Counted from the first letter of the stretch, positions 54,162 to 63,112 are shown. The stretch: 64,000 bases of DNA from Paraburkholderia metrosideri (GCF_904848625.1 NZ_CAJHCP010000003.1:558001-622000), one strand, 5' to 3'. Notes: generated by a model from the letters alone, not told the origin. Numbers and translations: made by a program.

Positions 54162-54995
54162 ATGATTCCGCCGACCATCCCCGATCTCATCAAGCGCTCC
54201 GCCGATCACCCGTTTCTCGGCGAACATCTGGCGATGGGACAAGGCGAGCATGGCGACATCGCGCTGGCGCGATTCAAGGGCGTTGAGCTGGCCAGTGCCT
54301 ACGAGCCGATCTTCGACATCACCGTGCATGCGTTGGCGCAGTCGCTGTCGTCGGGCGCAGAAGGCGTGGATCGTTTCGGCGATGAACTCGGCTTCCAGGC
54401 AGTCACTCATCGACTCGACGCCGCGCCGTTCGATGTCTTCGATCCTTTCGACCGTATCGGCGACGATCAGGAGCTGGTCGCGCTCGACCGGATGTCACGC
54501 GCGTTGCACGCGATCAATTTCTTTGGCGCGCAGCGGCATGGCCTGCTGTTTCTGCGCGTGCACGAGCGTCTGTTGAAGAGCGTGAAGTACGACCATGGAC
54601 GGCATTTTTCGACCGTGCTGGTGTCGTTCGGATTGAACCCGTCGCGGGTGGTAATCGAGTTGCCGGCTGCGGCGGTCGCGCACAAGACCTTTCTCGGCTA
54701 TCTCACCAAGAGCTATCAGCACTATGGCTTCAAGGTGGCGGGCAATCTGTCGAACGCGGGGCAGATTCTGTCGGTGTCGGAAGCGGCACGGCTCGACTTC
54801 ATCAAGATGGATGCCGCTATCGCGTTGCGCGACGCGACGGTGAAACCGCTAGTCGGCTACGCGAGCCGCTTGCGGATTCCGCTGATTTTTAATCGCGTGA
54901 TGGATGAAGCGCAGTTCGTCGCGTTGCAGCAGTATGACGTGCGGTTTGTTCAGGGGCCGCTATTCACCGCGCATTATCACGATCGGGCGGCTTGA
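54162..54995 (+). CDS. EAL-domain protein with degenerate active site
   Basis: A 277-residue protein with an EAL fold from about residue 40 (VELASAYEPIFDI, the usual YQPIVD strand). The EAL signature itself (Glu-Ala-Leu) is absent: the following stretch reads THRLDAAPFDVF. The later FLRVHERLL, VVIELPAAAV and FKVAGNLSNAGQILSVSEAARLDFIKMDA stand where FLNVSP, VLEITE and the DDFG-loop with KIDR are expected, but DDFG is replaced by GNLS. Residues needed for Mg2+ and c-di-GMP hydrolysis are therefore lost. It is likely a c-di-GMP binder or protein-interaction module. No GGDEF domain is attached. The start at 54162 has no strong ribosome-binding site. Confidence 0.8.
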   Translation: MIPPTIPDLIKRSADHPFLGEHLAMGQGEHGDIALARFKGVELASAYEPIFDITVHALAQSLSSGAEGVDRFGDELGFQAVTHRLDAAPFDVFDPFDRIGDDQELVALDRMSRALHAINFFGAQRHGLLFLRVHERLLKSVKYDHGRHFSTVLVSFGLNPSRVVIELPAAAVAHKTFLGYLTKSYQHYGFKVAGNLSNAGQILSVSEAARLDFIKMDAAIALRDATVKPLVGYASRLRIPLIFNRVMDEAQFVALQQYDVRFVQGPLFTAHYHDRAA

Positions 54996-55311
54996 TGGGT
55001 GGAGTGGCTTGCGAGGCAGCGGTGAGCTTGCGTTGGGACGAAGTCAAGGCCGCTTCAAGGCCGGGCTAAGACCGCGCTAAGGGAAGGGTTGCCTGCTGTT
55101 AATTGAATGCCGGGCTGCCGTGCGCATGTGTGAGCAGATCGGCTTTGGTCGAATAGGCAGCCCGCGCCCGGTTACCCACCGTCGGGAAGCGAGCTCACAA
55201 CTCGGCTGCACTTGCCGTTAGTAGCGCGTACGCATGTCGGCACTCTGTTCAGGCGGAATAATCGCGCGCCCTTCTGCCTACGTCACGAGAACGGCCGGGC
55301 ACGCTCGCCCA
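54996..55311. other. Intergenic interval
   Basis: These 316 bases lie between the EAL gene and the IclR gene, which converge here. I see no T-run hairpin and no gene in it. Confidence 0.35.
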
Positions 55312-56097
55312 TCACCCCACATCACCCAGTCGCCGTGCAAGCGCCTTCAATCTCGGCGCAACATTTTCGCGAAACACCTCCTCTCCCATCGACGACGCCG
55401 GTCCGCTGCAACTCAGCACCAGCCAACGCCCTTCGCGCGGCTCGCGAAACGGAACGGCAACCGCGTTCACATCGTCGTGCCACGCGCGGAATGAATAGCA
55501 GCAACGCTCGGTGGCAAACGCGGCGATTTCGGTTTGCGCGTCGGCCACGAGTGCCGCACCGACTTTGCCCGCGGCTTTCTTCAACTCGACCAGCAACGCT
55601 GCACGCGCGTCGAGCGGTTGCACGGCGAGATACGCACGGCCCATCGAACTGGTCAGCATCGACAGTTTCGAACCGGATGCCAGCCCGAGCGTCAACGCGG
55701 TCTCACTGCGGATCGTCTCCAGATAAATCATGTCGAGCCCATCGCGGCAACCGAGCGACACCGCCGCCCCCACCTCTCGCGCGAACGTGCGCATGTGCGG
55801 GCGGGCGAGTTCGAGCGTGTCCGTGCCGGACAGCAACGCGAACCCCAGCGACAGCACACCGGCGTCGAGCGCATATTTGCCGAGCGTCTCGTCGAGCCGC
55901 AGATAGCCGAGCACGGTCAGCGTGTAAGCGAGACGGTTGACGGTTGCTTTAGGCAAGCCCGTTCGTTCGACGAAATCGCGATTGCCGAGCATCGTTTCGC
56001 CCGGCTTGAACGCGCGCAGCAGATCCAGCCCGCGCGCAAGGGCGACGACGAATTTGCGCTCGTCGATCGGATCAGGGGGAGTAGATGCTGGCGTCAT
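55312..56097 (-). CDS. IclR-family transcriptional regulator
   Basis: A regulator of about 261 residues. The N-terminal winged HTH begins FVVALARGLDLLRAFKPGE with the recognition helix TGLPKATVNRLAYTLTVLGYL (residues ~45-65). The C-terminal IclR effector domain follows (DMIYLETIRSETALTL, then SSMGRAYLAV with LSC at the end). An in-frame GTG at 56109 is an alternative start. It faces away from gcdH and starts 95 bases upstream of it, so it probably regulates gcdH, itself or the nearby homogentisate genes; PcaR/HmgR-type IclR proteins do this. Confidence 0.9.
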   Translation of the reverse strand: MTPASTPPDPIDERKFVVALARGLDLLRAFKPGETMLGNRDFVERTGLPKATVNRLAYTLTVLGYLRLDETLGKYALDAGVLSLGFALLSGTDTLELARPHMRTFAREVGAAVSLGCRDGLDMIYLETIRSETALTLGLASGSKLSMLTSSMGRAYLAVQPLDARAALLVELKKAAGKVGAALVADAQTEIAAFATERCCYSFRAWHDDVNAVAVPFREPREGRWLVLSCSGPASSMGEEVFRENVAPRLKALARRLGDVG

Positions 56098-56191
56098 CGG
56101 ATGATACACTCGGGTGTCGTTTGCAAAACATTGTTTCGCATAGCGGAACTTAAGTCAAGCTTGAGATCAAGCAAGAATCAGGAGATACGTC

Positions 56192-57382
56192 ATGGCCGAG
56201 GCCGCGCAGTTTCACTGGGAAGACCCGTTGCTGCTGGATCAGCAGCTCACCGAAGACGAACGCATGGTGCGCGACGCCGCCGCCGCTTACTCGCAGGACA
56301 AGCTGCAACCGCGCGTGCTCGAGGCGTTCCGTCACGAGAAGACCGATATCGAAATCTTCCGCGAGATGGGCGAACTCGGCCTGCTCGGCCCGACCATTCC
56401 TGAGCAATACGGCGGCCCCGGTCTGAACTACGTGGCTTACGGTCTGATCGCGCGTGAGGTGGAGCGCGTCGATTCCGGCTACCGGTCGATGATGTCGGTG
56501 CAATCGTCGCTCGTCATGGTGCCGATCAACGAATTCGGCTCCGAGGCGCAAAAGCAGAAGTACCTGCCCAAGCTCGCCACCGGCGAATGGATCGGCTGCT
56601 TCGGCCTGACCGAACCGAACCACGGCTCCGACCCAGGCAGCATGATCACGCGCGCGAAGAAAGTGGACGGCGGCTATTCGCTGTCCGGCGCAAAAATGTG
56701 GATCACCAATTCGCCGATCGCCGACGTGTTCGTCGTGTGGGCAAAGCTCGAAGAAGACGGCAAGGACTCGATTCGCGGCTTCATTCTGGAGAAGGGCTGG
56801 AAGGGGCTGTCGGCGCCGACCATCCATAGCAAGGTGGGTTTGCGTGCATCGATCACCGGCGAGATCGTGCTCGACGAAGTGTTCGTGCCGGAAGAAAACC
56901 GTTTCCCGGATGTCAGCGGCTTGCGTGGTCCTTTCACGTGCCTGAACTCGGCGCGTTACGGCATTGCGTGGGGTGCGCTCGGCGCGGCCGAATCGTGCTG
57001 GCACACCGCGCGTCAGTATGTGCTCGATCGCAAACAGTTCGGCCGGCCGCTCGCCGCGAACCAGTTGATCCAGAAGAAACTCGCCGACATGCAGACGGAG
57101 ATCACGCTCGGTCTGCAAGGCGTGCTGCGCCTTGGCCGCATGAAGGACGAAGGCACGGCGGCGGTTGAAATCACGTCGATCATGAAACGCAATTCGTGTG
57201 GCAAGGCGCTGGACATTGCGCGACTCGCACGTGACATGCTCGGCGGCAACGGTATTTCAGACGAGTTCGGGATTGCGCGGCATCTGGTGAATCTGGAAGT
57301 CGTAAATACCTACGAAGGTACGCACGATATTCACGCACTGATCCTCGGGCGTGCGCAAACCGGCATTCAGGCGTTTTTCTGA
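56192..57382 (+). CDS. gcdH: Glutaryl-CoA dehydrogenase
   Basis: A 396-residue acyl-CoA dehydrogenase that oxidises and decarboxylates glutaryl-CoA to crotonyl-CoA in lysine, tryptophan and benzoate-type degradation. The subfamily signature [21 protein letters not shown] is present, as are [13 protein letters not shown] (FAD/substrate loop), [18 protein letters not shown] and the C-terminal [16 protein letters not shown] holding the catalytic Glu. The ATG at 56192 follows CAGGAGATACGTC. It is divergent from the IclR regulator and ended by a strong terminator at 57421. Confidence 0.94.
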   Translation: MAEAAQFHWEDPLLLDQQLTEDERMVRDAAAAYSQDKLQPRVLEAFRHEKTDIEIFREMGELGLLGPTIPEQYGGPGLNYVAYGLIAREVERVDSGYRSMMSVQSSLVMVPINEFGSEAQKQKYLPKLATGEWIGCFGLTEPNHGSDPGSMITRAKKVDGGYSLSGAKMWITNSPIADVFVVWAKLEEDGKDSIRGFILEKGWKGLSAPTIHSKVGLRASITGEIVLDEVFVPEENRFPDVSGLRGPFTCLNSARYGIAWGALGAAESCWHTARQYVLDRKQFGRPLAANQLIQKKLADMQTEITLGLQGVLRLGRMKDEGTAAVEITSIMKRNSCGKALDIARLARDMLGGNGISDEFGIARHLVNLEVVNTYEGTHDIHALILGRAQTGIQAFF

Positions 57383-57414
57383 TTTTTCCGTGATGCTTTT
57401 CTGAAGTTCGAATG

Positions 57415-57456
57415 AAAAAAGAAGGCCGGTTCAAGATTGAACCGGCCTTCTTTTAT
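57415..57456. terminator. Strong bidirectional rho-independent terminator
   Basis: A 13-bp perfect stem (GAAGGCCGGTTCA arms, loop AGAT) is flanked by an A-run on the left and a T-run on the right, between the convergent gcdH and peroxiredoxin genes. Confidence 0.92.
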
Positions 57457-57523
57457 TGCAGCGCGCTGTTCTAGCTAACTGCGCGCTCGATGAACCGCGC
57501 GACTTGCGCGTTTCATTACCCGC

Positions 57524-58162
57524 TTACTTGTTCGGCTGCGGCGTCATGCGCAGGTACGGACGCAGGGCCTTGTAGCCCTTCGGGAATTTCTGCTTGATGA
57601 CTTCCTCGTCCTTCAGCGACGGGACGATCACGACGTCATCACCCTGCTTCCAGTTGCCGGGCGTAGCGACGGAGTGGCTGTCCGTCAATTGCAACGAATC
57701 GATCACACGCAGCACTTCGTCAAAATTGCGGCCGGTGCTGGCCGGGTACGTGATGATCAGACGCACCTTCTTTTTCGGATCGATCACGAACAGCGAGCGG
57801 ACCGTCAGCGTCTCGTTAGCGTTCGGGTGAATCATGTCGTACAGCTCGGCAACCTTGCGATCGCCGTCAGCGAGAATCGGGAAGCCGACGTTAGCCGCCT
57901 GCGTCTCGTTGATGTCCTTGATCCATTCCTTATGCGACTCCGCGCTGTCGACGGACAACGCGATCGTCTTAACATTGCGCTTTTCGAATTCGCTGGCCAG
58001 CTTGGCGGTCAGGCCGAGCTCGGTCGTGCAGACCGGCGTGAAGTCAGCCGGATGCGAAAACAGTACACCCCAGCTGTCGCCTAGCCACTCGTGAAACTTG
58101 ATACGGCCGACACTCGACTCCTGCTCGAAATCCGGCGCGATGTCGCCAAGACGTAGACTCAT
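57524..58162 (-). CDS. 1-Cys peroxiredoxin (Prx6 type)
   Basis: A 212-residue peroxiredoxin that reduces hydroperoxides. The peroxidatic Cys is in SHPADFTPVCTTELG (residue ~46). The active-site Arg lies in the later part (LTVRSLFVIDPKKKVRLI). There is no second Cys at the C-terminal resolving position, which makes it the 1-Cys Prx6 class. NVKTIALSVDSAESHKEWIKDI and the C-terminal GYKALRPYLRMTPQP are typical. The ATG at 58162 follows AAGGAGATACACA. It is a single-gene unit, convergent with gcdH. Confidence 0.95.
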   Translation of the reverse strand: MSLRLGDIAPDFEQESSVGRIKFHEWLGDSWGVLFSHPADFTPVCTTELGLTAKLASEFEKRNVKTIALSVDSAESHKEWIKDINETQAANVGFPILADGDRKVAELYDMIHPNANETLTVRSLFVIDPKKKVRLIITYPASTGRNFDEVLRVIDSLQLTDSHSVATPGNWKQGDDVVIVPSLKDEEVIKQKFPKGYKALRPYLRMTPQPNK

Positions 58163-58503
58163 TGTGTATCTCCTTTAAGGTAGTCGGTTTCCCGCGCGGG
58201 CTCTCTCCCGCAGCACCCCGCCAACATAAAGCATATGGCAGCGAACGTCCAAGACGAACGAACATTGCGTCACTACTTTATGCGTTTTTGTAATTTTCAC
58301 CGTTTTAGTGGAAACTTTGCGGGACAGATCAACTCCATCATAAGCAAACTTGGCAAGATTGGCCTTCCAAACTGCGCTTTTCTGATGGTGCTGCATCGGG
58401 AACGGATCGTGCGTTCTTGGAAATCAACAGGGCACTGCGCTCGCCAGCAACCGTTTCTTTGGTTACGATTCACGCGTGGCCGTGAGACGAAGGGGAGTTG
58501 TCA
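58163..58503. promoter_or_regulatory. Divergent promoter region of the peroxiredoxin and DUF883 genes
   Basis: These 341 bases lie between divergent starts, with a markedly A/T-rich centre (58260-58340) likely to hold both promoters. No precise boxes or OxyR-type repeats could be fixed. The A/T-rich blocks near 58280 are the best candidates. Confidence 0.4.
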
Positions 58504-58806
58504 ATGTCGGAAGTCAACAAGGAGAGATTGATGTCGGATATCAAAACCGTCCTCGCGGACGCAGAGGATTTGCTGAAACAGGCCGCGAGCGCCACGGGCG
58601 AGCGCGCTTCGGAACTGCGTGAAACGGCGCTGACGCGCCTGAAGCAGGCTAAGGAAAAGGCGGCTGACGTACAGGTCGTGGTGGTCGAAAAAGGCAAGAA
58701 GGCGGCTCGCGCCACCGACGACTACGTGCATGAGCATCCGTGGGCGTCCATCGGCATTGCCGCGGGCGCTGGCGTGCTGCTGGGTCTGCTGATCAATCGC
58801 AAGTAG
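58504..58806 (+). CDS. DUF883 (ElaB/YqjD-type) ribosome-associated membrane protein
   Basis: A 100-residue protein. Residues 1-~70 form a long amphipathic coiled coil rich in Lys/Glu/Ala (TVLADAEDLLKQAASATGE and RLKQAKEKAADVQ). The C-terminus is a single transmembrane helix with the GxxxG-like glycine pattern (WASIGIAAGAGVLLGLLI). Proteins of this family tether ribosomes to the inner membrane in stationary phase. The ATG at 58504 has GGGGAG upstream. It begins a three-gene set with the YqjE-like and 165-residue proteins. Confidence 0.93.
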   Translation: MSEVNKERLMSDIKTVLADAEDLLKQAASATGERASELRETALTRLKQAKEKAADVQVVVVEKGKKAARATDDYVHEHPWASIGIAAGAGVLLGLLINRK

Positions 58807-58858
58807 TACTGGTGAGGTCGTCGGTCGAATCTCGTCCGGCACACCAGCGAATCGAGTC

Positions 58859-58891
58859 GACCGGCGCATGCCTGGCCGGTCTGCTTTTCTT
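58859..58891 (+). terminator. Candidate terminator/attenuator after DUF883 gene
   Basis: A 7-bp stem (GACCGGC and GCCGGTC) with a 9-base loop is followed by TGCTTTTCTT. It lies about 50 bases after the DUF883 stop. As the next gene starts 48 bases further on, it could only partly end transcription. Confidence 0.6.
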
Positions 58892-58938
58892 GGCGCGCGC
58901 CCGCGCCGGTTAGGCCTTCACGCGCAACGCCCACAGCC

Positions 58939-59325
58939 ATGACGATCGAAACACACTCGCAGCGCGGAGAACCTAGTCCGTTGCGCCGCATTATCGGTTC
59001 CGTGTTTGCGATTCTGCAGACGCGGCTCGAACTGGTCGGCATTGAACTCGCCGAAGAAAAAGACCGTTTGCTCGGCGTGCTGTTCCTTGGTCTTGCTGCG
59101 ATGATGCTCGCCACGATGGCGCTCATCGCACTGACCGCGCTGATCGCGATCTCGTTCTGGGATACCTACCGGTGGCAGTCGCTTGCCGGCATTACCGCTG
59201 TTTATGCCATCGCGGGCTTGGCCTGTGCGCTGAAAGCGCGCAGTGGTTTGCGCAACGCGCCGATGGTGTTCGAAGCCACGGTCGCCGAGTTTGAGAAAGA
59301 CCGCGACGTATTTCGCAAACCTTGA
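58939..59325 (+). CDS. Phage-holin-superfamily membrane protein (YqjE type)
   Basis: A 128-residue inner-membrane protein with two transmembrane helices (LLGVLFLGLAAMMLATMALIALTALIAI and the later ITAVYAIAGLACALKA). An amphipathic N-terminus (RIIGSVFAILQTRLELVGIELAEEK) is typical of the YqjE family, which is usually next to YqjD/DUF883. Despite its database name it is not a phage lysis protein. The ATG at 58939 follows a basic leader without a strong ribosome-binding site. It is downstream of DUF883 by ~130 bases. Confidence 0.88.
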   Translation: MTIETHSQRGEPSPLRRIIGSVFAILQTRLELVGIELAEEKDRLLGVLFLGLAAMMLATMALIALTALIAISFWDTYRWQSLAGITAVYAIAGLACALKARSGLRNAPMVFEATVAEFEKDRDVFRKP

Positions 59326-59471
59326 TGCAGAGGCGTGCAGAGGGCTTGGCGAGCGTCTTCGGTGCGCCGCGCGCCCCCAGGTTGTGAATTTGATGCGCGT
59401 TTGCTGTGCTGGTTGACGTTGCTTGACGTCGACCGACTGTCCCACCTCACTTCCATTGCCGTCGACCCGCC

Positions 59472-59969
59472 ATGAGCCAAAGCCACTCCGATACCGCATT
59501 CCGTAACAAACGCCATCAGGCCAAAGATCTGAGCGCGCCGCACCTGCGTGCGCTGCGCAAGGAGTTGCTGCTGGTACGCGCGGATGTCGAACGCATGGAA
59601 CTCGCTCAGGCGACCATCGAGTTGCGGCAGGCCGTTACGCATTTCAGCTGGCTTAAATTTATTGTGCCGGGGTTTGGCGGCGTGAGGACCCGCAGTGGGG
59701 AGAAGGCGAGCTTCATCAACGCGGGAACAATTGGCGCTTTGCTGAAGCAGTACCCGATTGTCAGTTCGCTTGCTTCCATGTTGCTGGCTAAGCCATTGCG
59801 CGCCACGGTTGTGGCCGGTGCGAAACCGGCACTTAAATGGGGCAGCCTGGGGCTTGCTGCTTGGGAAGCGTATCGAATCTGGCAGCAGATGAAGCGTGAC
59901 TCGGCTGCGGCTGGGGCTTCTTCTGGTTCTCCTCGCGCGAAAGAGGAATCGGTTGATAGTGGGTATTGA
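59472..59969 (+). CDS. 165-residue protein accompanying DUF883/YqjE (DUF3318-like)
   Basis: A protein with a helical N-terminal half (HLRALRKELLLVRADVERMELAQATIELRQAV, coiled-coil-like) and two hydrophobic stretches (SWLKFIVPGFGGV and IVSSLASMLLAKPLRATVV), then a polar tail of Ser/Glu. Proteins of this kind are annotated as DUF3318 in Burkholderiaceae and occur third in the DUF883-YqjE set; I rely on that association from memory. Function is unknown. It likely belongs to the same stationary-phase or envelope-stress transcript. Confidence 0.7.
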   Translation: MSQSHSDTAFRNKRHQAKDLSAPHLRALRKELLLVRADVERMELAQATIELRQAVTHFSWLKFIVPGFGGVRTRSGEKASFINAGTIGALLKQYPIVSSLASMLLAKPLRATVVAGAKPALKWGSLGLAAWEAYRIWQQMKRDSAAAGASSGSPRAKEESVDSGY

Positions 59970-60048
59970 GAGGCTTGGTTAGTGGGTTGATGGGTTGTCA
60001 GGGCGGCGGTTGGGCGGGTGAGCCGTCGTTTTATGTGTCTTCAGGTCT

Positions 60049-60480
60049 TCAGCTTGTATTCCAACATTCGCCGCTTGCGGGCGTCGAATCGCTTCCCGCG
60101 CTTCTATTACCCCGCTGGCCCGTCGCGTCGAGCGTGAAAGTGCCACAGGCATCATCACGCATTGGGCCAAATTCGGCGGGTGTCGCCTCTATCGAATAGC
60201 CGCCATTTACTTCGTCCGCAGGCAACACGCGCAAGCGATAAATCGACACCCCGAATTGCGGCGCCTGGTCCAGTCCCGGCGGCAAGGTCGACACACCGTC
60301 GCTCGTCGCTCCCTCGATAAATTGCGCTGCCCGATACAGCGCGGATGCCGCGTCGACGCGATGCGTTCGCGCAATATGACTGCGATACGCGGGCACCGCG
60401 AATACTGCCAGTGTGGCCGCTATTGCCAGCACGATCATCAATTCGAGCAACGTGAACGCGGACACATACGGCCTTTTCAT
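60049..60480 (-). CDS. pilE: Type IV minor pilin, PilE-like
   Basis: A 143-residue type IV pilin-like protein. The N-terminal segment FTLLELMIVLAIAATLAVFAVPAYRS is the hydrophobic pilin helix with Glu at +5. The residue before the processing point is Ala (SA/FTLLELM) where prepilin peptidase normally needs Gly. The globular domain has Cys in DDACGTFTLDATGQRGN and GECWN near the C-terminus that could form the D-region disulfide. The ATG at 60480 follows GAGGGGATGTGT; the longer frame to 60546 overlaps pilX without support. It is the last gene of the fimT-pilV-pilW-pilX-pilE set, 10 bases after pilX. Confidence 0.88.
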   Translation of the reverse strand: MKRPYVSAFTLLELMIVLAIAATLAVFAVPAYRSHIARTHRVDAASALYRAAQFIEGATSDGVSTLPPGLDQAPQFGVSIYRLRVLPADEVNGGYSIEATPAEFGPMRDDACGTFTLDATGQRGNRSAGSDSTPASGECWNTS

Positions 60481-60490
60481 ACACATCCCC

Positions 60491-61096
60491 TCAAAATGGG
60501 CTTGCGGCGACGCGCCGCCAATGACGCTCAACTGTCTCACTGTCAATCACCAACTCCAATTGCAGCCATACCTGTGACTCCCTGTTTCGTCCGAAGCCAC
60601 GCGAGGTCAGCAAATACGCTCGAGCCTCGGCGCGGTTGGCAAGACGCCATGCTTCTATCAAACATTGCGGCGCGCGCAGCGAGCCGGGCCATTGCGCAAT
60701 GGGCGTAATGGCTCCCGCCTCAAACGCGCTTTTGACTTTCCATTGCGTCGGCTCGACGGATGCAAGTGGCGACGCTGGCACCGTTTCGACGTCCGCCGCG
60801 ATGACGCTGCGAGCACATGAAATCAGCGCTGAATCTGCAGCGTGAAAAGCCTGCAGATAGTCACGCACGTTGTTGGTCGAACGCGTGGCCGACAGCGATG
60901 TTTCGAACCACACCGCTGAGGTGGCCAGCATCATGGTTGAAATCAGCAGGACAATGGGCAGCACGACGCCGCATTGGGAACCACGCCGACCGCGACCATT
61001 GCGACTGGAATCCCGTACGCACAGCGGCTTACCACGACGTTGTGAGTCCCCTTCACGCGCGGGGCATCGCATCAAATTGGCAAATCGGTGTCTCAC
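60491..61096 (-). CDS. pilX: Type IV pilus minor pilin PilX
   Basis: A 201-residue protein. After a ~40-residue basic leader, the PilX-type helix GVVLPIVLLISTMMLATSAV follows, without the Glu5 of other pilins (as usual for PilX/GspK). The next block reads FETSLSATRSTNNVRDYLQAFHAADSALISCARSV, matching the family. It starts with GTG at 61096, overlapping the pilW stop by GTGA, so translation is coupled. It is involved in priming pilus assembly and is normally found with PilV, PilW and PilY1. No PilY1 gene is present here. Confidence 0.87.
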   Translation of the reverse strand: MRHRFANLMRCPAREGDSQRRGKPLCVRDSSRNGRGRRGSQCGVVLPIVLLISTMMLATSAVWFETSLSATRSTNNVRDYLQAFHAADSALISCARSVIAADVETVPASPLASVEPTQWKVKSAFEAGAITPIAQWPGSLRAPQCLIEAWRLANRAEARAYLLTSRGFGRNRESQVWLQLELVIDSETVERHWRRVAASPF

Positions 61097-61902
61097 AGAA
61101 ACCCCTCCACGTGGTTGCGTAGCGTCACTCGTCGAGAAAACGCCTGCCGTGGCCTCAAGTCGGTGCCGAGAACACTCACGCCGTCACAATCGACATAACG
61201 GGAACGCTGCCCTTGTGGCGCGCCACGAACGAGCACACAAAGGTCCACAGCGACGATCTTTGCCCATTGATCGGTCGCTATCGCAGAGGCGTCGACTGCG
61301 TTTAAACCGTCGGCCAACCAGTACCTGAGCCGTACGCGCTCGACGCCTTCTACCAGCGGTTGTGCAGAACCTACCTTGCCACTGCCTTCGCAATAAAGCT
61401 CTGGCTCTCCGGTCGACGTGCTGACACTCGCAAAGTAACGGTTGACTACCAGTGCCCCCTGGTCACCGAAAGCGCCACTGTTGCCTGTCACGGCTTGTCC
61501 GAGGCAATCGGTTGTGCTGCCAGTTGCGGACGGCCACGTGGACACGCTATCTCCCACGTAACGAACCGCAACGCCGTCCGAACGGCTAGCCAATGCCGCG
61601 CAGGCAAGACTGTCATCAGCTCCTGTCGGGCGACCACCCGAGCATCCTGACAATGGCGGAGGACCGACATAGCGCACGACATATGCAGGAACGAAGCCGG
61701 CCATTTGTAATTGCTGGCCAATCAGCGTCAAGGCGATCCAACCGGCTTCGCGGATTCGCATAGCGCTGTCTGCACGCTCGAACGCCATTCGCTGCGTCGA
61801 ATAAAGCGACGCGGCACCGGCCGTCACGATGAGTCCCAGCGACATTGCGATAAGCAACTCAACTAGCGTGTGACCGCGATCGAGGAGTTTGTGCGGCATC
61901 AT
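61093..61902 (-). CDS. pilW: Type IV pilus minor pilin PilW
   Basis: A 269-residue protein with a class III-type signal, processing at G/H in RGHTLVELLIAMSLG (Glu at +5), and a hydrophobic helix to LIVTAGAASLYSTQR. The globular part contains five Cys (for example SGCSGG, ELYCEG and VDLCVLV) and ends like PilW proteins (SRRVTLRNHVEG). The ATG at 61902 overlaps the pilV stop by ATGA. The frame extends upstream inside pilV to 62214, but that part is a shadow. Minor pilins form the tip complex together with PilX/PilV. Confidence 0.88.
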   Translation of the reverse strand: MMPHKLLDRGHTLVELLIAMSLGLIVTAGAASLYSTQRMAFERADSAMRIREAGWIALTLIGQQLQMAGFVPAYVVRYVGPPPLSGCSGGRPTGADDSLACAALASRSDGVAVRYVGDSVSTWPSATGSTTDCLGQAVTGNSGAFGDQGALVVNRYFASVSTSTGEPELYCEGSGKVGSAQPLVEGVERVRLRYWLADGLNAVDASAIATDQWAKIVAVDLCVLVRGAPQGQRSRYVDCDGVSVLGTDLRPRQAFSRRVTLRNHVEGFL

Positions 61903-62345
61903 TTTGTGAATGCCAACGCAACGCATGAGGTACCGGTGGGGACATCTGCGCCACCGCAAGACTCTGGCTTGTCGATTACTTCGCCATTGGCCGGCAGGTC
62001 CCTGACAGACGTCCACGTCACTCGCGCGACAGCGACGCCTGCACCCTCCTCTATAGACGCCACCCCATGCGGCAAAACGGAGGTTGCACGCGTATTCCAT
62101 TGCGTCGCTGCGGTATCGGCTGATGCGGGAGTGCGCATTGCCTCCGCGACGGAATCGGCGATCCACGCGGCCTGTTCGCGCATTGCCATCGCGCGGGCTT
62201 CTCGCGCGGTCCACAATTGACCGGCGATCACTCCAAGCGCAGTGACCGCCATTAACGCGACACCCAGCATGACCTCGATCAGCGAGCTACCAACGGACGT
62301 TGATCTGCAACTACGTAACTGGGCGTTCAGTGAATATCGGCTCAT
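61899..62345 (-). CDS. pilV: Type IV pilus minor pilin PilV
   Basis: A 148-residue protein. The pilin helix begins GSSLIEVMLGVALMAVTALGV: Gly at -1, Glu at +5, but Ser-Ser instead of Phe-Thr at +1/+2. The body (MREQAAWIADSVAEAMR, then a C-terminal Cys pair ESCGG and TSCVA) matches PilV. The ATG at 62345 overlaps the fimT stop by ATGA, and its own stop overlaps the pilW start in the same way. Confidence 0.87.
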   Translation of the reverse strand: MSRYSLNAQLRSCRSTSVGSSLIEVMLGVALMAVTALGVIAGQLWTAREARAMAMREQAAWIADSVAEAMRTPASADTAATQWNTRATSVLPHGVASIEEGAGVAVARVTWTSVRDLPANGEVIDKPESCGGADVPTGTSCVALAFTK

Positions 62346-62902
62346 GACGCCGCCCCACACGCACCTTCGGTAATCCGCGCCCGGCCGCCCGCCGCGATAC
62401 GAATGCAGCGTCGCCACTTGGTCCCTTGTGTCGCTTTGGATGGCACGACCGGCGCGATATCAAAACTACGAAACGTACCGATCAATTGGCCGGCTGGCGG
62501 CGTAAACGTCAGATTCGTCTGCACTCCGGCAATGCTCACCGCTGCGAGCAGCGGTTGCGCCCGCAGTAGCGAAAGCGTTCCCGCACGGTCAGCGAAGACG
62601 GCCCAACCGCACGACCAGTCTGTGACGCCATTGGCACACGGCTGACCCGCGGCCATGCAACGCCGCGTCGCATCGATCCGGCAAACGACGATGCGTGCGC
62701 CGCGACGCAGTGCCTCGCTGCGCGCGTAGGCAAGGGTCGAGGCAAATGCCCTCGCGCGCGCATCGACCTGATCGCGCACACGCCACGCCACGAACGAAGG
62801 CGTCGCCAACACCGCGATCACCGCAAGCAAAGCGACCACGGCCAACGTTTCGACAAGCGTGAAGCCACCATCAGAGGGTGGTGAAGAGGCGGCGCATTTC
62901 AT
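62342..62902 (-). CDS. fimT: FimT/GspH-type pseudopilin
   Basis: A 186-residue prepilin-like protein. A good signal GGFTLVETLAVVALLAVIAVLATPSF has Gly at -1, Phe at +1 and Glu at +5. The GspH domain then reads ALRRGARIVVCRIDATRRC and SCGWAVFAD, typical of FimT, including the conserved Arg/Val/Cys strand. Starts at 62908 and 62902 are both possible; the latter has AGGG at the right distance. It is the first gene of the minor-pilin operon. FimT-type proteins bind DNA in some bacteria and assist natural transformation. Confidence 0.88.
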   Translation of the reverse strand: MKCAASSPPSDGGFTLVETLAVVALLAVIAVLATPSFVAWRVRDQVDARARAFASTLAYARSEALRRGARIVVCRIDATRRCMAAGQPCANGVTDWSCGWAVFADRAGTLSLLRAQPLLAAVSIAGVQTNLTFTPPAGQLIGTFRSFDIAPVVPSKATQGTKWRRCIRIAAGGRARITEGACGAAS

Positions 62903-63112
62903 CTGCATCCCTGATCGTTTCGAAGAATGCAGCCAATCTAGCAATTTGCGAAAGGCTCAACCATTGGCCGAACGGCCAGGTGGCATTAAGGCGCTATGCC
63001 GCGCAAAAATTCACGCGACGGAGCATTACGGGAGCGGGACATGCAGATGCAAATGCGCGAAACAACGCAGAGAACTAAGGGCGCTCGCCAGCGACGGGAG
63101 TCGCGGCAACCA

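Noticed and set aside
58939..59325. Phage lysis gene suggested by the holin name
   Set aside because: The protein is the chromosomal YqjE type, always beside DUF883, with no other phage genes in the window.
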